A stretch of DNA of 64,000 bases from Notospermus geniculatus (lineage: Eukaryota; Nemertea; Pilidiophora; Heteronemertea; Lineidae), in NCBI GenBank assembly GCA_002633025.1, contig NMRB01000019.1, positions 737,108-801,107 on the forward strand, in the 5' to 3' direction. The position numbers were made by a program, and so were the translations under genes. The notes under the pieces are model-generated. The model was not told the DNA's origin, ran no database searches, and was given only the letters and a program-made list of their open reading frames with translations. Below are positions 47,683 to 59,536 of the stretch, in pieces (within the stretch, counting starts at the first letter, position 1; every line of letters begins with the position of its first letter).

Positions 47683-50600
47683 TAGGCCTATGCTTGATGT
47701 AGATGCAAAAAATACCGGTAGATGCTGATATTAGCTATGTGCAATAATTTCTGTAGGCCTACATTACTGAGTAAATTTTTGCCGAGGAATTATTGACACT
47801 GGTCCGTGTTATCGGATATAGATATAAAAATAAACACGTTTTAGCTCATGGACATGAAAATGGATGACACTTGCCTCGTACATGTACGCAACACCATGGA
47901 ACTGTTAGTGTTCGCTCTGTTGAAAGCAAAGACTCTCATAGAACCGAACGTGAACATGATCTTATGCTAAGAGATTTGAAACGGCTCTTCACCATTTGGA
48001 CGTTGTGTTGATCCCTGTTGTTGTTTATGTAACGTAGATTGTGGAGATTCTCATTCAAGTTGGATATGATTTGACGGCTCAACTCATCAAGTCTCAACTT
48101 CTGATTTTGATTTCTGGGTGTGTTCGGATGACACTGTTAATACCGTGCGCCACATTCAGTCATCCTCCCACAGCAGGGATTTTTACCTCGCTACTCTTAA
48201 TCCACTCAGATGAATGTGCGAGTGTATGAAGAGGAACGAGATCAAAGCCCTGCTGTGGAAGGATGCATTCAGTGGTATTTTGGGGGTGGACATCAGATCA
48301 GATTCATGTTCAGCCCTTCGACACACTACTGCACTTGTGCCAAAAATAACGTATTTCGATGACGATGAATGTACAGTAAAATGTAAATAAAGCGAATAAC
48401 GACATTGTTCCAACAGAGTGTCTTTCTTCAGTCTCTTAACACATTCAGGCCCTATCATTCATAAATCTTCTTTAGTCTAAGTGTGGCACTTATCCTTTGT
48501 TCAACACAAACGATAAGTATCACTCGTTATGAATATGATGGACCCTGAAATACCTGAAAAGTTACCCAGTTATTTGTTTTATACTCTGACACAAGAGTGA
48601 AGTGCTTCAAACTATCCTATATAAATCGCTGATTCGAGGAACATTTAAATTAATTTGGTTCCAGATCTCCCCGCTAGGGGTTATACGGAGATCGCCTGCT
48701 TTGATTGGCCGGTTTTCAATCGTGAAAAGAACAATCAATTTTCCCACCAATCAGCACATTTTGTTTATTTGCATTTCAGACGATCACAGCCAAACCGATC
48801 ACAAAATAACTACATGTAGTAATGTCAATTTCACGACAAACTATGAGCGGCCATTTTGGGCGTTGACTACCTGTAAGTTTGCGAGATCTCGCCATTGCCC
48901 ATATCTATCACATCATGGAGGTATACACGTAATACCTCCATGGTCACACAAACTTCTAACCGTTTGTCATCATACATGTACTTGCGAAATACAAATATTA
49001 AAAATAAAATCCCGATCTCCTCGCACTCAACCACGCTTCACTGACCATTCTCTGAAAAACACGAGATATTGTTCAGTAGTATGAAAGCTAACAGTGTGTG
49101 GGTAACCCAAAACGCAATATATCGGGATGACACGCTATTCGATCCGATGTTCAAGTTCAATGAATCTTTTCGCCGACTTTCAAAACGAATACCATTACAT
49201 GTATTTTGATTATGACGAAGAAATATAAGATCATGTGCTTCTCTTATGCATGCAAACGTTCAAACAGTACATGCAATATCGGACGACTTATCGGTGAGTG
49301 AAATACCTGTTTCACTTCCCAGTACAGCTCGGAAAGACATAAATTTAGGATCTGAAATCGCCTGTGAACAGGGATACTTTATATCATGCAGCCGGTATGT
49401 ATCTTTTAGAACTACGCTCATTAACGCAGTAACTTTGGGTGTATCATATCTAACGAAATGTTCATGATTTGAGAAACTTCCTGGTGAGGTTTTGTACATT
49501 GACTTCCGTGTTTTCAATCTCTTGACAAGGATGATATTCTAAGTAGAGTCACAGTTGGTTCGCATGAGCCAACTGACCATTATATTTCGAGTAGCTTTAT
49601 TTTATCGAACCTATACTTCGGATGTGTTCATTAGGATGCCGAATATGAAGATCATTCTGACCATGAGGTGATTGATGATGATAATACATAGGCCTAATAC
49701 ATAGGCCTATGCTTGATGTAGATGCAAAAAATACCGGTAGATGCTGATATTAGCTATGTGCAATAATTTCTGTAGGCCTACATTACTGAGTAAATTTTTG
49801 CCGAGGAATTATTGACACCGGTCCGTGTTATCGGATATAGATATAAAAATAAACACGTTTTAGCTCATGGACATGAAAATGGATGACACTTGCCTCGTAC
49901 ATGTACGTAACACCATGGAACTGTTAGTGTTCGCTCTGTTGAAAGCAAAGACTCTCATAGAACCGAACGTGAACATGATCTTATGCAAAGAGATTTGAAA
50001 CGGCTTTTCACCATTTGGATGTTTGTGTTTATCCCTGTTGTTGTTTATGTAACGTAGATTGTGGAGATTCTCATTCAAGTTGGATATGATTTGACGGCTC
50101 AACTCATCAAGTCTCAACTTCTGATTTTGATTTCTGGGTGTGTTCGGATGACACTGTTAATACCGTGCGCCACATTCAGTCATCCTCCCACAGCAGGGAT
50201 TTTTACCTCGCCACTCTTCATCCACTCAGACGAATGTGCGAGTTTATGAAGAGGAACGAGATCAAAGCCCTGCTGTGGAAGGATGCATTCAGTGGTATTT
50301 TGGGGGTGGACATCAGATCAGATTCATGTTCAGCCCATAGGCCTATGCTTGATGTAGATGCAAAAAATACCGGTAGATGCTGATATTAGCTATGTGCAAT
50401 AATTTCTGTAGGCCTACATTACTGAGTAATTTTTTGCCGAGGAATTATAACCACCGGTCCAATGTTATCGGATACAGATATAAAAATAGACACGTTTTAG
50501 CTCATGGACATGAAAATGGATGACACCTGCCTCGTACGTAACACCATGGAACTGTTAGTGTTCGCTCTGTTGAAAGCAAAGACTCTTATAGAACCGAACG

Positions 50601-51260
50601 CGAACATGATCTTATGCTAAGAGATTTCAAACGGCTTTTTCTTCACCATTTCTTTTGGACGTTGTGTTGATCCCTGTTGTTGTTTATGTAACATAGATTG
50701 TGGAGATTCTCATTCAAGTTGGATATGATTTGACGGCTCAACTCATCAAGTCTGAACTTCTGATTTTGATTTCTGGGTGTGTTCGGATGACACTATTAAT
50801 ACCGTGCGCCACATTCAGTCATTCTCCCACAGCAGGGTTTTTACCTCGCTACTCTTAATCCACTCAGACGAGTGGGCGAGTGTATGAAGAGGAACGAGAT
50901 CAAAGCCCTGCGTGGGAGGATGCATTCAGTGGTATTTTGGGGGTGGACATCAGATCAGATTCATGTTCAGCCCTTCGACACACTACTGCACTTAAGTGCC
51001 AAAAATAACGTATTTCGATGACGATGAATGTAATGTACAGTAAAATGTAAATAAAGCGAATAACGACATTGTTCCAACAGAGTCTCTTTCTTCAGTCTCT
51101 TAACACATTCAGGCCCTATCATTCATAAATCTACTTTAGTGTAAGTGTGGCAGTTATCCTTTGTTCAACACAAACGATATAAGTATCACACGTTTATGAA
51201 TATGATGGACCCTGAAATACCTGAAAAGTTACCCAGTTATTTGTTTTATGCTCTGACACA
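47683..51260. repeat. Array of MS4A-like 3'-flank and 5'-flank copies without coding exon
   Basis: The block starting TATGCTTGATGTAGATGC occurs at 47689, 49708 and 50344, and in shorter form at 53131. The block starting GATTGTGGAGATTCTCATTC occurs at 48039, 50059, 50695 and 53284. In the last copy these lie just after the coding exon, so they are 3' untranslated or flanking sequence. Between them, 48.6-49.6 kb matches the upstream flank. At about 49604 upstream sequence (GTAGCTTTATTTT) joins directly to post-stop sequence (TCGAACCTATACTTCGG), so the whole coding exon is missing there. Confidence 0.8.
48449..48549. mobile_element. Palindromic MITE of the CATAAA...AACGATAAG family
   Basis: Left part AGGCCCTATCATTCATAAA pairs with right part TTATGAATATGATGGACCCT. 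The centre holds TTTGTTCAACACAAACGATA. Homologous copies at 51113-51225 and 53674-53850 sit at the same place relative to the duplicated flanks, so the insertion predates the duplication. Confidence 0.65.
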
Positions 51261-52327
51261 AGAGTGAAGTGCTTCAAACTATCCTATATAAATCGCTGAT
51301 TCGAGGAGCATTTAAATTAATTTGGTTCTAGATCTCCCCGCTAGGGGTTATACGGAGATCGCCTGCTTTGATTGGCCGGTTTTCAATCGTCCAAAGAACA
51401 ATCAATTATCCCACCAATCAGCACATTTTATTAATTTGCATTTCAGACGATCACAGCCAAACCGATCTCAAAATACATGTAACTATTAGTAAAAATGTCA
51501 ATTTCACGACAAACTATGAGCGGCCGTTTTGGGCGTTGACTATCTGTAAGTTTGCGAGATCTCGCCATTGCCCATATCTATCACACCATGGAGGTACACG
51601 TACATGTAATACCTCCATGGTCACACAAACTTCTAACCGTTTGTCATCATACTTGCGAAATACAAATACATGTAGATTAAAAATAAAATCCCGATCTCCT
51701 CGCACTCAACCACGCTTCACTGACCATTCTCTGAAAAACACGAGATAGTGATTCAGTAGGCCTACGTATCAAGCTAACAGTGTATGGGTAGCCTAAAACA
51801 CAATATAGGCCTAATATCAGGATGACACCCTATTCAATCCGATGTTCAAGTTCAACGAATCTTTTCGCCGACTTCGAAAACGAATACCATTATTTTGATT
51901 ATGACGAAGTAAGCCAGATATAAGATCATGTGCTTCTTTTATGCATGCAAACGTTCAAACAGTACATGCAATATCGGACGACTTATCGGTGAGTGAAATA
52001 CCTGTTTCACTTCCCAGTACAGCTCGGAAAGACATAAATTTAGGATCTGAAATCGCCTGTGGACAGGGGTACTTTATATCATGCAGCCGGTAGGTATCTT
52101 TCAGAACTACTGCTCATTAACGCTGTAACTTTTGGGTGTAATCATATCTAACGAAATGTTCACGATTAGAGAAACTTCCTGGTAGGTTTTGTACATTGAC
52201 TTTCGTGTTTTCAATCGCTTGACAAGGATGATAGTCTAAGTAGAGTCACTATTGCATTGGTTCGCGTGAGATAACTGACCATTATATTTCGAGTAGCTTT
52301 ATTTTCAACTTTTTTCTTTTTCTTCAG

Positions 52328-53002
52328 CAAGTGCCAATGCCGGTGGCGGCACCGGGTACCTACATGTATGCCAACCATCAATATGGAGGTGTTGGGCAAT
52401 CTCAACGGATGATCTTCTCAAGGCAGGGGATGCAAGTCTGTGCCATTCTGATGGTGGTGTTCGGAGTGGCATCGATTGTGTTTGGAATCACAAGAATAAT
52501 CATCCCCGCTTATGATATTAAATATGTTGGCTGTGGAGTCTGGGGAGGGAGCCTGTTCCTCATTCCAGGTATTCTGGGTGTGATCGCCTGTCGGAAAGAG
52601 GACAGGTGTCTGATTGTGGCATGTATGGTAATGAGCATAATAGCCAGTGCAGCAAGTGTTACTATGCTTGCATTTGCATCAGCTGCGATTCCAACGGACC
52701 GGTCAAGAAGCAAGCACTCTGCTCTAGCTCTGGAATCCCTGGAGATTATGATTAGCATTTGTACTTTAGTTGTCTCCATCCTACTGTCAGTGATCTGTGG
52801 CCGTGCCACGACATGTAACTGCACGAATCCAAATGGCCCCGTCCGAGTGGTTTACGTTCCACAACACGTAGGCCCGCCATCCGGCCAACCTGTTACTTTC
52901 CTTCAACCTACCGTACAGCAACCTGGAGCCCAGGTTACCGTGATAAACCCCAACATGGCTACCACGAATGTCGGAGGAGGACCGGCCGTCCTTTTTCGAT
53001 GA
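52328..53002 (+). CDS. MS4A/CD20-like four-transmembrane protein, copy 3
   Basis: Complete exon after TTTTTCTTCAG, TGA at 53000-53002. It differs from copy 1 at many residues in and around the transmembrane segments (for example TRIIIPAYDIKYVGCGVWGG, SAASVTMLAFASAAIPTD, CTLVVSILLSVICGR). The last ~50 residues are nearly unchanged. Near the N-terminus a 6-bp insertion makes TYMYAN where copy 1 has TYAN, by turning TA into TACATGTA at 52361-52368. No equivalent of the small exon at 41411 is found upstream, so the start is probably the ATG at 52337. Family and membrane role as for copy 1. Confidence 0.78.
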   Translation, partial: QVPMPVAAPGTYMYANHQYGGVGQSQRMIFSRQGMQVCAILMVVFGVASIVFGITRIIIPAYDIKYVGCGVWGGSLFLIPGILGVIACRKEDRCLIVACMVMSIIASAASVTMLAFASAAIPTDRSRSKHSALALESLEIMISICTLVVSILLSVICGRATTCNCTNPNGPVRVVYVPQHVGPPSGQPVTFLQPTVQQPGAQVTVINPNMATTNVGGGPAVLFR

Positions 53003-53606
53003 GAACATCAAAAGATAGCCTTCATTGACGACGTATCCATGGAGCTTACTCGAACCTATACTTCGGATGTGTTCACTATGATGCCGAATATGAAGATCAT
53101 TCTGATCATGAGGTGATTGATGATGATAATACATGCTTGATGTACATGTAGATGCAAAAACATACATGTAGATGCTGATAATAGGCTACGTGCAATAATT
53201 TCTGTATAGGCCTACATTTAGTAATTTTTTCCCGATGCATTCTTGACGCCGGTCCTTATCGGATATAGATGTCAAAGACTGTAGATTGTGGAGATTCTCA
53301 TTCAAATTGGATCAAAATCAAAATCAGAAGTCTGAACTTCTGATGTTGATTGCTGGATGTGTTCAGATGACACTACTAATACCGTGCGCCACATTCAGTC
53401 ATCCTCCCACAGCAGGGGTTTTGACCTCGCCACTCTTCATCCACTCCGAGTGTGCAAGAGGAATGAGGCCAAAATTCTGCTGTGGGGGATGCATTCAGTG
53501 GTGTTTTGGGGTGGACATCAGATCAGATTCATATCCTGCCCTTCGACGCACTTCTTAAGTGCCAAAATAACGTATTTCGATGACGATGAATGTACAGTAA
53601 AATGTA

Positions 53607-53612
53607 AATAAA
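53607..53612 (+). promoter_or_regulatory. Likely polyadenylation signal of MS4A-like copy 3
   Basis: AATAAA in the context AAAATGTAAATAAAGC, about 600 bp after the stop codon. The same context is preserved in the flank copies near 48386 and 51050, consistent with a functional 3' end. Confidence 0.5.
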
Positions 53613-54635
53613 GCTAGTCATAACGACATTGTTCCAACAGAGTATCTTTCTTCAGTCTCTTAACACATTCAGGACCCATATTCATAAAACTTACTTTAGT
53701 CTAGGCCTACATGTAAGTGTGACATTTATCCTTTGTTCAACACCAACGATAAGTATAACACTTTGACACTTATCCCTTGTTCAATGAACACAAACGATAA
53801 GTGTCACACTTTGACTTAAGTACGTTTATGAATATGGACCATGGACGCTAAGAATGATGCCAGCGGAATATACCTGAAAAATGAATTAGTCCATGAGTTC
53901 TGCACGCTGTCCTGACAATAATTTGATGTGAATTTGAATTCAGTATCTTGATTACACCATAATTAAACATTTCGGCAAAAAGCCAAGAGCTGCACCCGCT
54001 GAGGTTTCCACCAAGCGAACCACGACATAAATTTTTTACATTTTGTGAAATGACAACGCTGATGATAATCATGTGACTCTAATCACATCAGTCACGTATG
54101 AGGACTCAATCTCCGGCCACGCCATCGTCGATCGTGCGACTTTGAGGTTTGACAAGCCCGTATGATGCGAAGTTACCAAAGCCGGATTCTGACCAATCCA
54201 ACAAAAACATCTTACCAACCGTTTATATGTTTCGAACACAGAAGATCTAATGTTGTGTGTTTATTCTAATAATTTACTGTACATTTGTTCTTTAACATGT
54301 GATATGTATATGCATGGAGCTATACTTCATGGTATATGTAAGCGCATATATACAGTATTTTCGGATTTAACTCCATGAATTACAATGTCCAGCCCACTAC
54401 ATGTATGTTACTCGTCAATTTTATATGACCTGATGGCATTTAGTCCAGTTCAATCAATCAAAAGCTGCTAGAGCCACTGAGCTTTCATGCACGACCTGGT
54501 TACCATATTTGTGGTAGAGGGGCTGATCCAGTGGAGTGATGTCTTAAATCCGAAAATACTGTATCCTCGGTGCTCAGTTAAAAAATGCTCTACGGGCGGA
54601 TACGACAACGTCCGTTCCAAACACTCATGACATTT

Positions 54636-54712
54636 CTTCAGATCATGGTCGGTGGGTTCGAATCCGGTAGGAAGATATGTCTTTCACCTGGAAATCCGTT
54701 GCTATTTTATGT
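54636..54712 (+). mobile_element. 3' part of the tRNA-derived SINE
   Basis: GGTGGGTTCGAATCCGG (B-box) followed by GATATGTCTTTCACCTGGAA matches the 3' half of the SINE at 4214-4356 and of the fragment at 5588. No A-box is visible. It lies just downstream of the TNFR-like gene end. Confidence 0.55.
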
Positions 54713-54747
54713 TCCATGTTCCGAGCGATGGAATTCCACATATACCC

Positions 54748-57700
54748 TCAACAATTGCGAGATTCATCCGAGGAAAGCTTTTGTGACATCTTCAGATGAC
54801 TCTTTAGACATAGGCCTACTAGATACCACCGACACTTCCACCCTTGATCATTCGTCTTCCTCTTCGAGTCGTGCATACTGCGAGGGACGGTACTCGGCGT
54901 GGTGGCTGGTTCCTGTAAATGTCCACACCAACTGTCTTTGCAAACACAGAAAACGATGACGTAGACAAGAGCTATGAGCATCAGGCTCCCGATAGCCATC
55001 AAGGCTATTAGTTTCTTATCTGGCAAGTCTGGTCCTGTTCCCTCCGCCCGGGTGACTGACTCGCGCTCGCTAAAAGTCTCGGCAATTGTGGTGTTCTCCA
55101 CAGCTCTTGAAGGAATCGTCGTTGTCCTTGTTTTGTTCATTAGCCTGCGTCTTAACCTAGCCTCAGCTGAAATGGATAATGTGAAATTTGGAATACGAAT
55201 GGGATAGGAAGGAGTAAGGCGGGAAACATTGTTTCAAATGCATGTATATGTTCATGTACATACTTTATCCTCGCCTCTAAAGGTCAGTCCAGAGTACTCA
55301 TGACTAGGCCTTTGTTCCATACCATAATAGGCGCCGGAGCTTCGTTCTTTGTTCGACCAATCAGAACGAAGAAGTTTGTTGGAATATACCCACAATGACC
55401 TGGCAATGCCTAGCCTTGCCTTGTAAGTGTCACCTAGTGGACATTTATGACTGACCTCTTAGGCGAGGATAAAGTACAAATGTATTGTCATATGGGACGA
55501 AACGTGGCAAACGAACTTGCCCTCTCTAATTGAATATCGTTTAACGATACATCTAGAGCCTATAGGCCTACATGTATATACGTGTTGTTGAAAGTTGAAA
55601 GTCTTTTATCACGCCATTGCCGGACACCACACACTCCAGTTGTCAGTGATCTGTTGCCACGTGCATGACGTGTCACAGCACGGATGACCCAGTCCAGTTC
55701 CTCTGCTACAGGAGCATCCCCGTCCAGTTCCTATTATACGAAGAAGAAAACCTGCCGCATGCTGCGGGCTTCCTGGTAATTTGGCCAACCATGATTTACA
55801 GAATGGATTTTACAGACTGGTGTATTTTAAGAGCAACAATTAATACCTTTCCAGTAGTTCGCATTTGATATGGGTACACATTGGAAATTCCTGTCAACTC
55901 CCGTCACGCTACACGCCGGCATCCTGGTGGTGAGGTTGGGAATCTCAGGATAACAGTAGGAACATTTTACGCAGAATTCAAGCACTGAATCGAAGTAGTA
56001 ACCTAGAAGGAAAACACAAGGGATTAATCCGTGGCGATACCCCATACAAATCGGCCCTAGGCCTATATTATGCAGCGCCAGATTTCCTTCCAACCCAGTA
56101 GATAAGTGGTCGAACGCCCGAGGCCAAAGCACAATCAATTCGCGAGATATTTTCCTGGTCCTCGTTTAGACTGGAAAATTTTTCACTGGAATTCCTGATA
56201 GAAGTTCTTCCTTCATTATCAGGAGTTCACTCGAGACTCTTGCTCTAATTGGTTGGTGATATAATTTGCTGTGAAAGAATAGGCCAAGTCGGGTCAAATC
56301 GAGACATCGCAAACATGATCAAACTCCCTAGTCAACTCAGTAATAATCACGTTTGTTTTTTCCAAATGTTTGCTAGAATTTTGCCTTTCGGAGCATTTTC
56401 TTGGGTCCAGGCTGAGCAAACGGATCTGCCGTATCCTTGTTTGATACATACTATAACTACAGCGAGCTGCAAGACCCTTCTTGGACGCCGCAATCATCCT
56501 TACCCTTTTCACACCATTTACAACTAGTGTCACTGTCGGACCGACATCGTCTCGCTTCAACGTTGGGAAAGGAGCAGTTCTGACATAACCGACACCGAGA
56601 AGTCATCGTTCTCCTTGAGTTGTACGTCCCCGTTGAGCAGGGTTTACACACTGTGTCAGAGGTTGTCGTGCATGGGACAGCCACACCGTATCCAGGCGGG
56701 CAGCCTGAACAAGCGCGACAAAACGTTTTACTTCCGCCGGACTCATGGACGAAGGACCATTTTGGACATCTCACGCGAATTGATACTGGTAAACCAGACA
56801 CCTAGAAACAAACAATGCTCTGTAATGATTGTTTCACGCCATTGGTTCGATTCCTTCCATTCCTGCTCTGAGCCAATGAAATCACTTCCTCAGGATCACA
56901 TGATCAGCAGAGGGAAATTTAAAGGACGACGTGTGCTCTTTATCTACCGGTCTTTTACGGGGTAAGACCGACGAGTGGAAGTCAAGATGATTGGTATTTT
57001 GTTGAATATTACAAACATATGAATACGGGATAACCTACATTATTTTATGTTGTTGAAAAGAAGTTGTTGTGTTCAAATCGTTATCTTAAAAGAAATTCTC
57101 GTGTATTCAGGTCGTCTCGAACCATAGGCCTACACTGTTTGGATAATAAAAATAAATCTTATGGTCAGCAAAGTGACGAAAGAAATTTAACCAGTTAGCA
57201 AGATAAAATTATGTACATTATTTTTCCATATATCAGAAAACACCGGTGCCCCCACAACTCGGCCCCACAACTGGAGTGCGATAACCGAAGGTTGACATTT
57301 TATGTTTTTTTCCAGGGCCAAAAAACGAGCAATATATAGGCCTACGCTTATGAATGACTAAAACGTCTGCAATTTCATGAGTGGAGTTAATTGGAGTTCA
57401 CATTTTTTCTGCTCCTCCGATAGTAGCCTACTAGCTTTTGAAAAGATACATGGGCCTCATTCACAAAGCTCTCTTAGCAGTTAAGAATTCGGAACCTATC
57501 AATATTGTGGGTCAACCATTAAACAATGGTTTAAGAGGACACTACGAATGCGCAACTACTAAAAAGTGTACTTCGCGAATAAAGGCCAAGGTGTACAAAG
57601 TGAACCACCGGAAAAGAAGATCTATTCTAAACTACAATTATTTGAAAGTATGCCTAGTTTTCGTTTTTCACACTAGAGCAGTAAATAGGCCTAGTCGCGG

Positions 57701-57958
57701 GAATATCGTCATTTTTTTTACAAAAAAATCATCCATTTCAAGGTGACATCTGAAAACTAGATAGGAATAGTCCTTCAGCCCCCCCCCCCAAATATCATCA
57801 ATTTAAGTTAGAACAACTTGAATTGACCATATTATTGCCAAATGTTATATGCCTACTCATGCCATCATTTAACTTACCTGTGATGAGTCATGCAGAAGAC
57901 CCGACATGACAAAAAAGGCCTGAACGAAAACAGCAGAGCAGTCAAGAATCGCCGTCAT
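54748..57958 (-). CDS. TNF-receptor-superfamily-like type I membrane protein
   Basis: Exons in coding order: 57958-57878 (signal peptide, ILDCSAVFVQAFFVMSGLL), 56801-56504, 56002-55847 and 55166-54748, with matching phases, about 316 residues. Exon 2 encodes cysteine-rich repeats of TNFR type: CRACSGCPPGYGVAVPC...SDTVCKPC, then CSTGTYNSRRTMTSRCRLCQ...CRSDSDTSCKWC. Exon 3 begins GYYFDSVLEFCVKCSYCYP and has fewer cysteines in a less regular pattern. Exon 4 gives a Ser/Thr-rich stalk, the transmembrane segment LIALMAIGSLMLIALVYVIV followed by FCVCK, and a tail of about 70 residues without a recognisable death domain. A second copy of the signal-peptide exon is at 60747-60667. The ligand is unknown. 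Signalling through TRAF-type adaptors would be inference. Confidence 0.8.
55263..55474. mobile_element. MITE with CTTTATCCTCGCC ends and TA duplication
   Basis: The left end CTTTATCCTCGCCTCTAAAG and the reverse complement of the right end CTTTATCCTCGCCTAAGAGG form terminal inverted repeats, continuing GTCAGTC. TA flanks both ends (55261-55262 and 55475-55476). It lies in the last intron of the TNFR-like gene. About 212 bp, non-coding. A TA target fits Tc1/mariner-like non-autonomous elements, but no empty allele is available here. Confidence 0.7.
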
Positions 57959-58817
57959 CCTTAACGTTACATGTACATGTACCAAGAATGAAACTGCGTA
58001 TTCGGGGAGTGACGTATCATACATGTACATGCAGCATACCTCGAAATCATTATACGATAGGCTACCTCGAAATAGATCTGAAATTGCGCACATGGAAAGT
58101 CCATATTGAAAGCCCCTTCCATTTTCTCTTGCAATCGCCAGATGACGCCATACGCTTTTAATACAAAAAACAGGCTAAAAATAGGCCTAGAGTAGGCCAA
58201 AACTGGCGGGCCTATTTTTAATGAGGTCATACCCAAATACGCGTACATACATGTTTTAATAGACCCCGTATGGGGAGTTCAAAGTGAACTTCACAATGGG
58301 GATTTCCCCATTCAAGTCGATGGCTTCAGCTTCCCGCTTCCTGCCCTGGAGCGAATAGTGAAACTAAAGCACCTGACTCATATCACGTTCTCGCCATCCC
58401 ACGTGAGAATACAGAAAAGTGAACCGAAAATTCCTGTTTCCGTCTCTGTGGAATCTCACAAAGAAAATGCGATTGAATGAGAGTTTGGGAGCCGCAACTC
58501 CAATTTAAAAAGAGATTTAATTTTTTAAAAAAAAATCCCAAACAACACCCACATCGATGTGAACATGGAGGTTCAAAATGTACAGGACAAGCCGGTACAA
58601 AATGTACATAAGGAGCCGTGACGTTAGAAGTGTGTCGATCATTTCACTTCCACTTTCATCGTAAGAAATGTAGTGGGGTTTAGTCAACTTGTTTGGGGCT
58701 CATGGAAAACAAGAAAATCACTTTGTAATTCATGCCTCATGCAAAGTATGCAGTAACAGTAAATGTATGTAGGCCTATCTTTCACTGCGTTTCATTTCCG
58801 CAACGTTGTTAAATCAA

Positions 58818-59536
58818 TCATACATGTAGCGTCGAATTCCCACCAGGAATCTTGGCGTCGGCAAGAGTCGTGTTCCCTGGTCCAAGAGGTGTACCAAGTC
58901 TCGTCGTTTCTCGCTGGTACGAGAAATAAAATCTTGTAAATATTCCCACTGCCAAGGTGAAGATCATGAAAAAAGTAAGCAAAGTCCTTCTTAATACGAG
59001 TTGAGAAGTCGTTAATCTTTCTGGTAACTTCTCCGGCAATGATTTTGGCAGCTGAGACTTAGTTTGGCGAGTTACATGTAATCTCGCCAGACGACCGAGT
59101 ATTGCTGAAAACAAAATTGACTGCGGATAAAAAGATATCTCCAATATCTGTGAAACGCTTCCCTGCATGCATTGCGGTAAAGAGTACGCCTATACATGTA
59201 GATTTACCACACATACTGCATGTACCTTGAAAGACACCTCCTTCTCCCCGAAAGAAGTTCTAGTTACACTCGCAGGAAATCGCCAGATATTCTTTGAGCC
59301 CTTGGTCTTTATGGATGAAAAAGAGAGCCCTTGGACGCTGTGGATCTGGTGAATGCAAAAATACTTCACAGTCGGTTTCTAACCAAACGTGACTGTGACC
59401 ATCCACCGCTGTCGATGCCATGTTACTTACGGTATGTTTCCTTCGTAGAATTTTCATCTTTAGTTTCTTCCACTGTACTGTCGTGGTTGCTGTCCTCGAT
59501 ATTTTCCAACGGGCATATACCAGACCTAATCTGTGC
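58818..59536 (-). CDS. Duplicate copy of the last two MATE transporter exons
   Basis: Exons 59536-59431 (AQIRSGICPLENIEDSNHDS...) and 59104-58818 (ending in TAC-rich codons then TGA at 58818-58820). They correspond to 62770-62656 and 62083-61800. This copy lacks a Lys and two Ser codons present in the other acidic exon. It has two CAT-GTA (His-Val) insertions in the last exon, one before the transmembrane segment (59073-59080) and one immediately before the stop (58821-58828). No upstream MATE exons precede it directly, so it is either an alternative 3' end of the same gene or an allelic copy. Confidence 0.75.
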
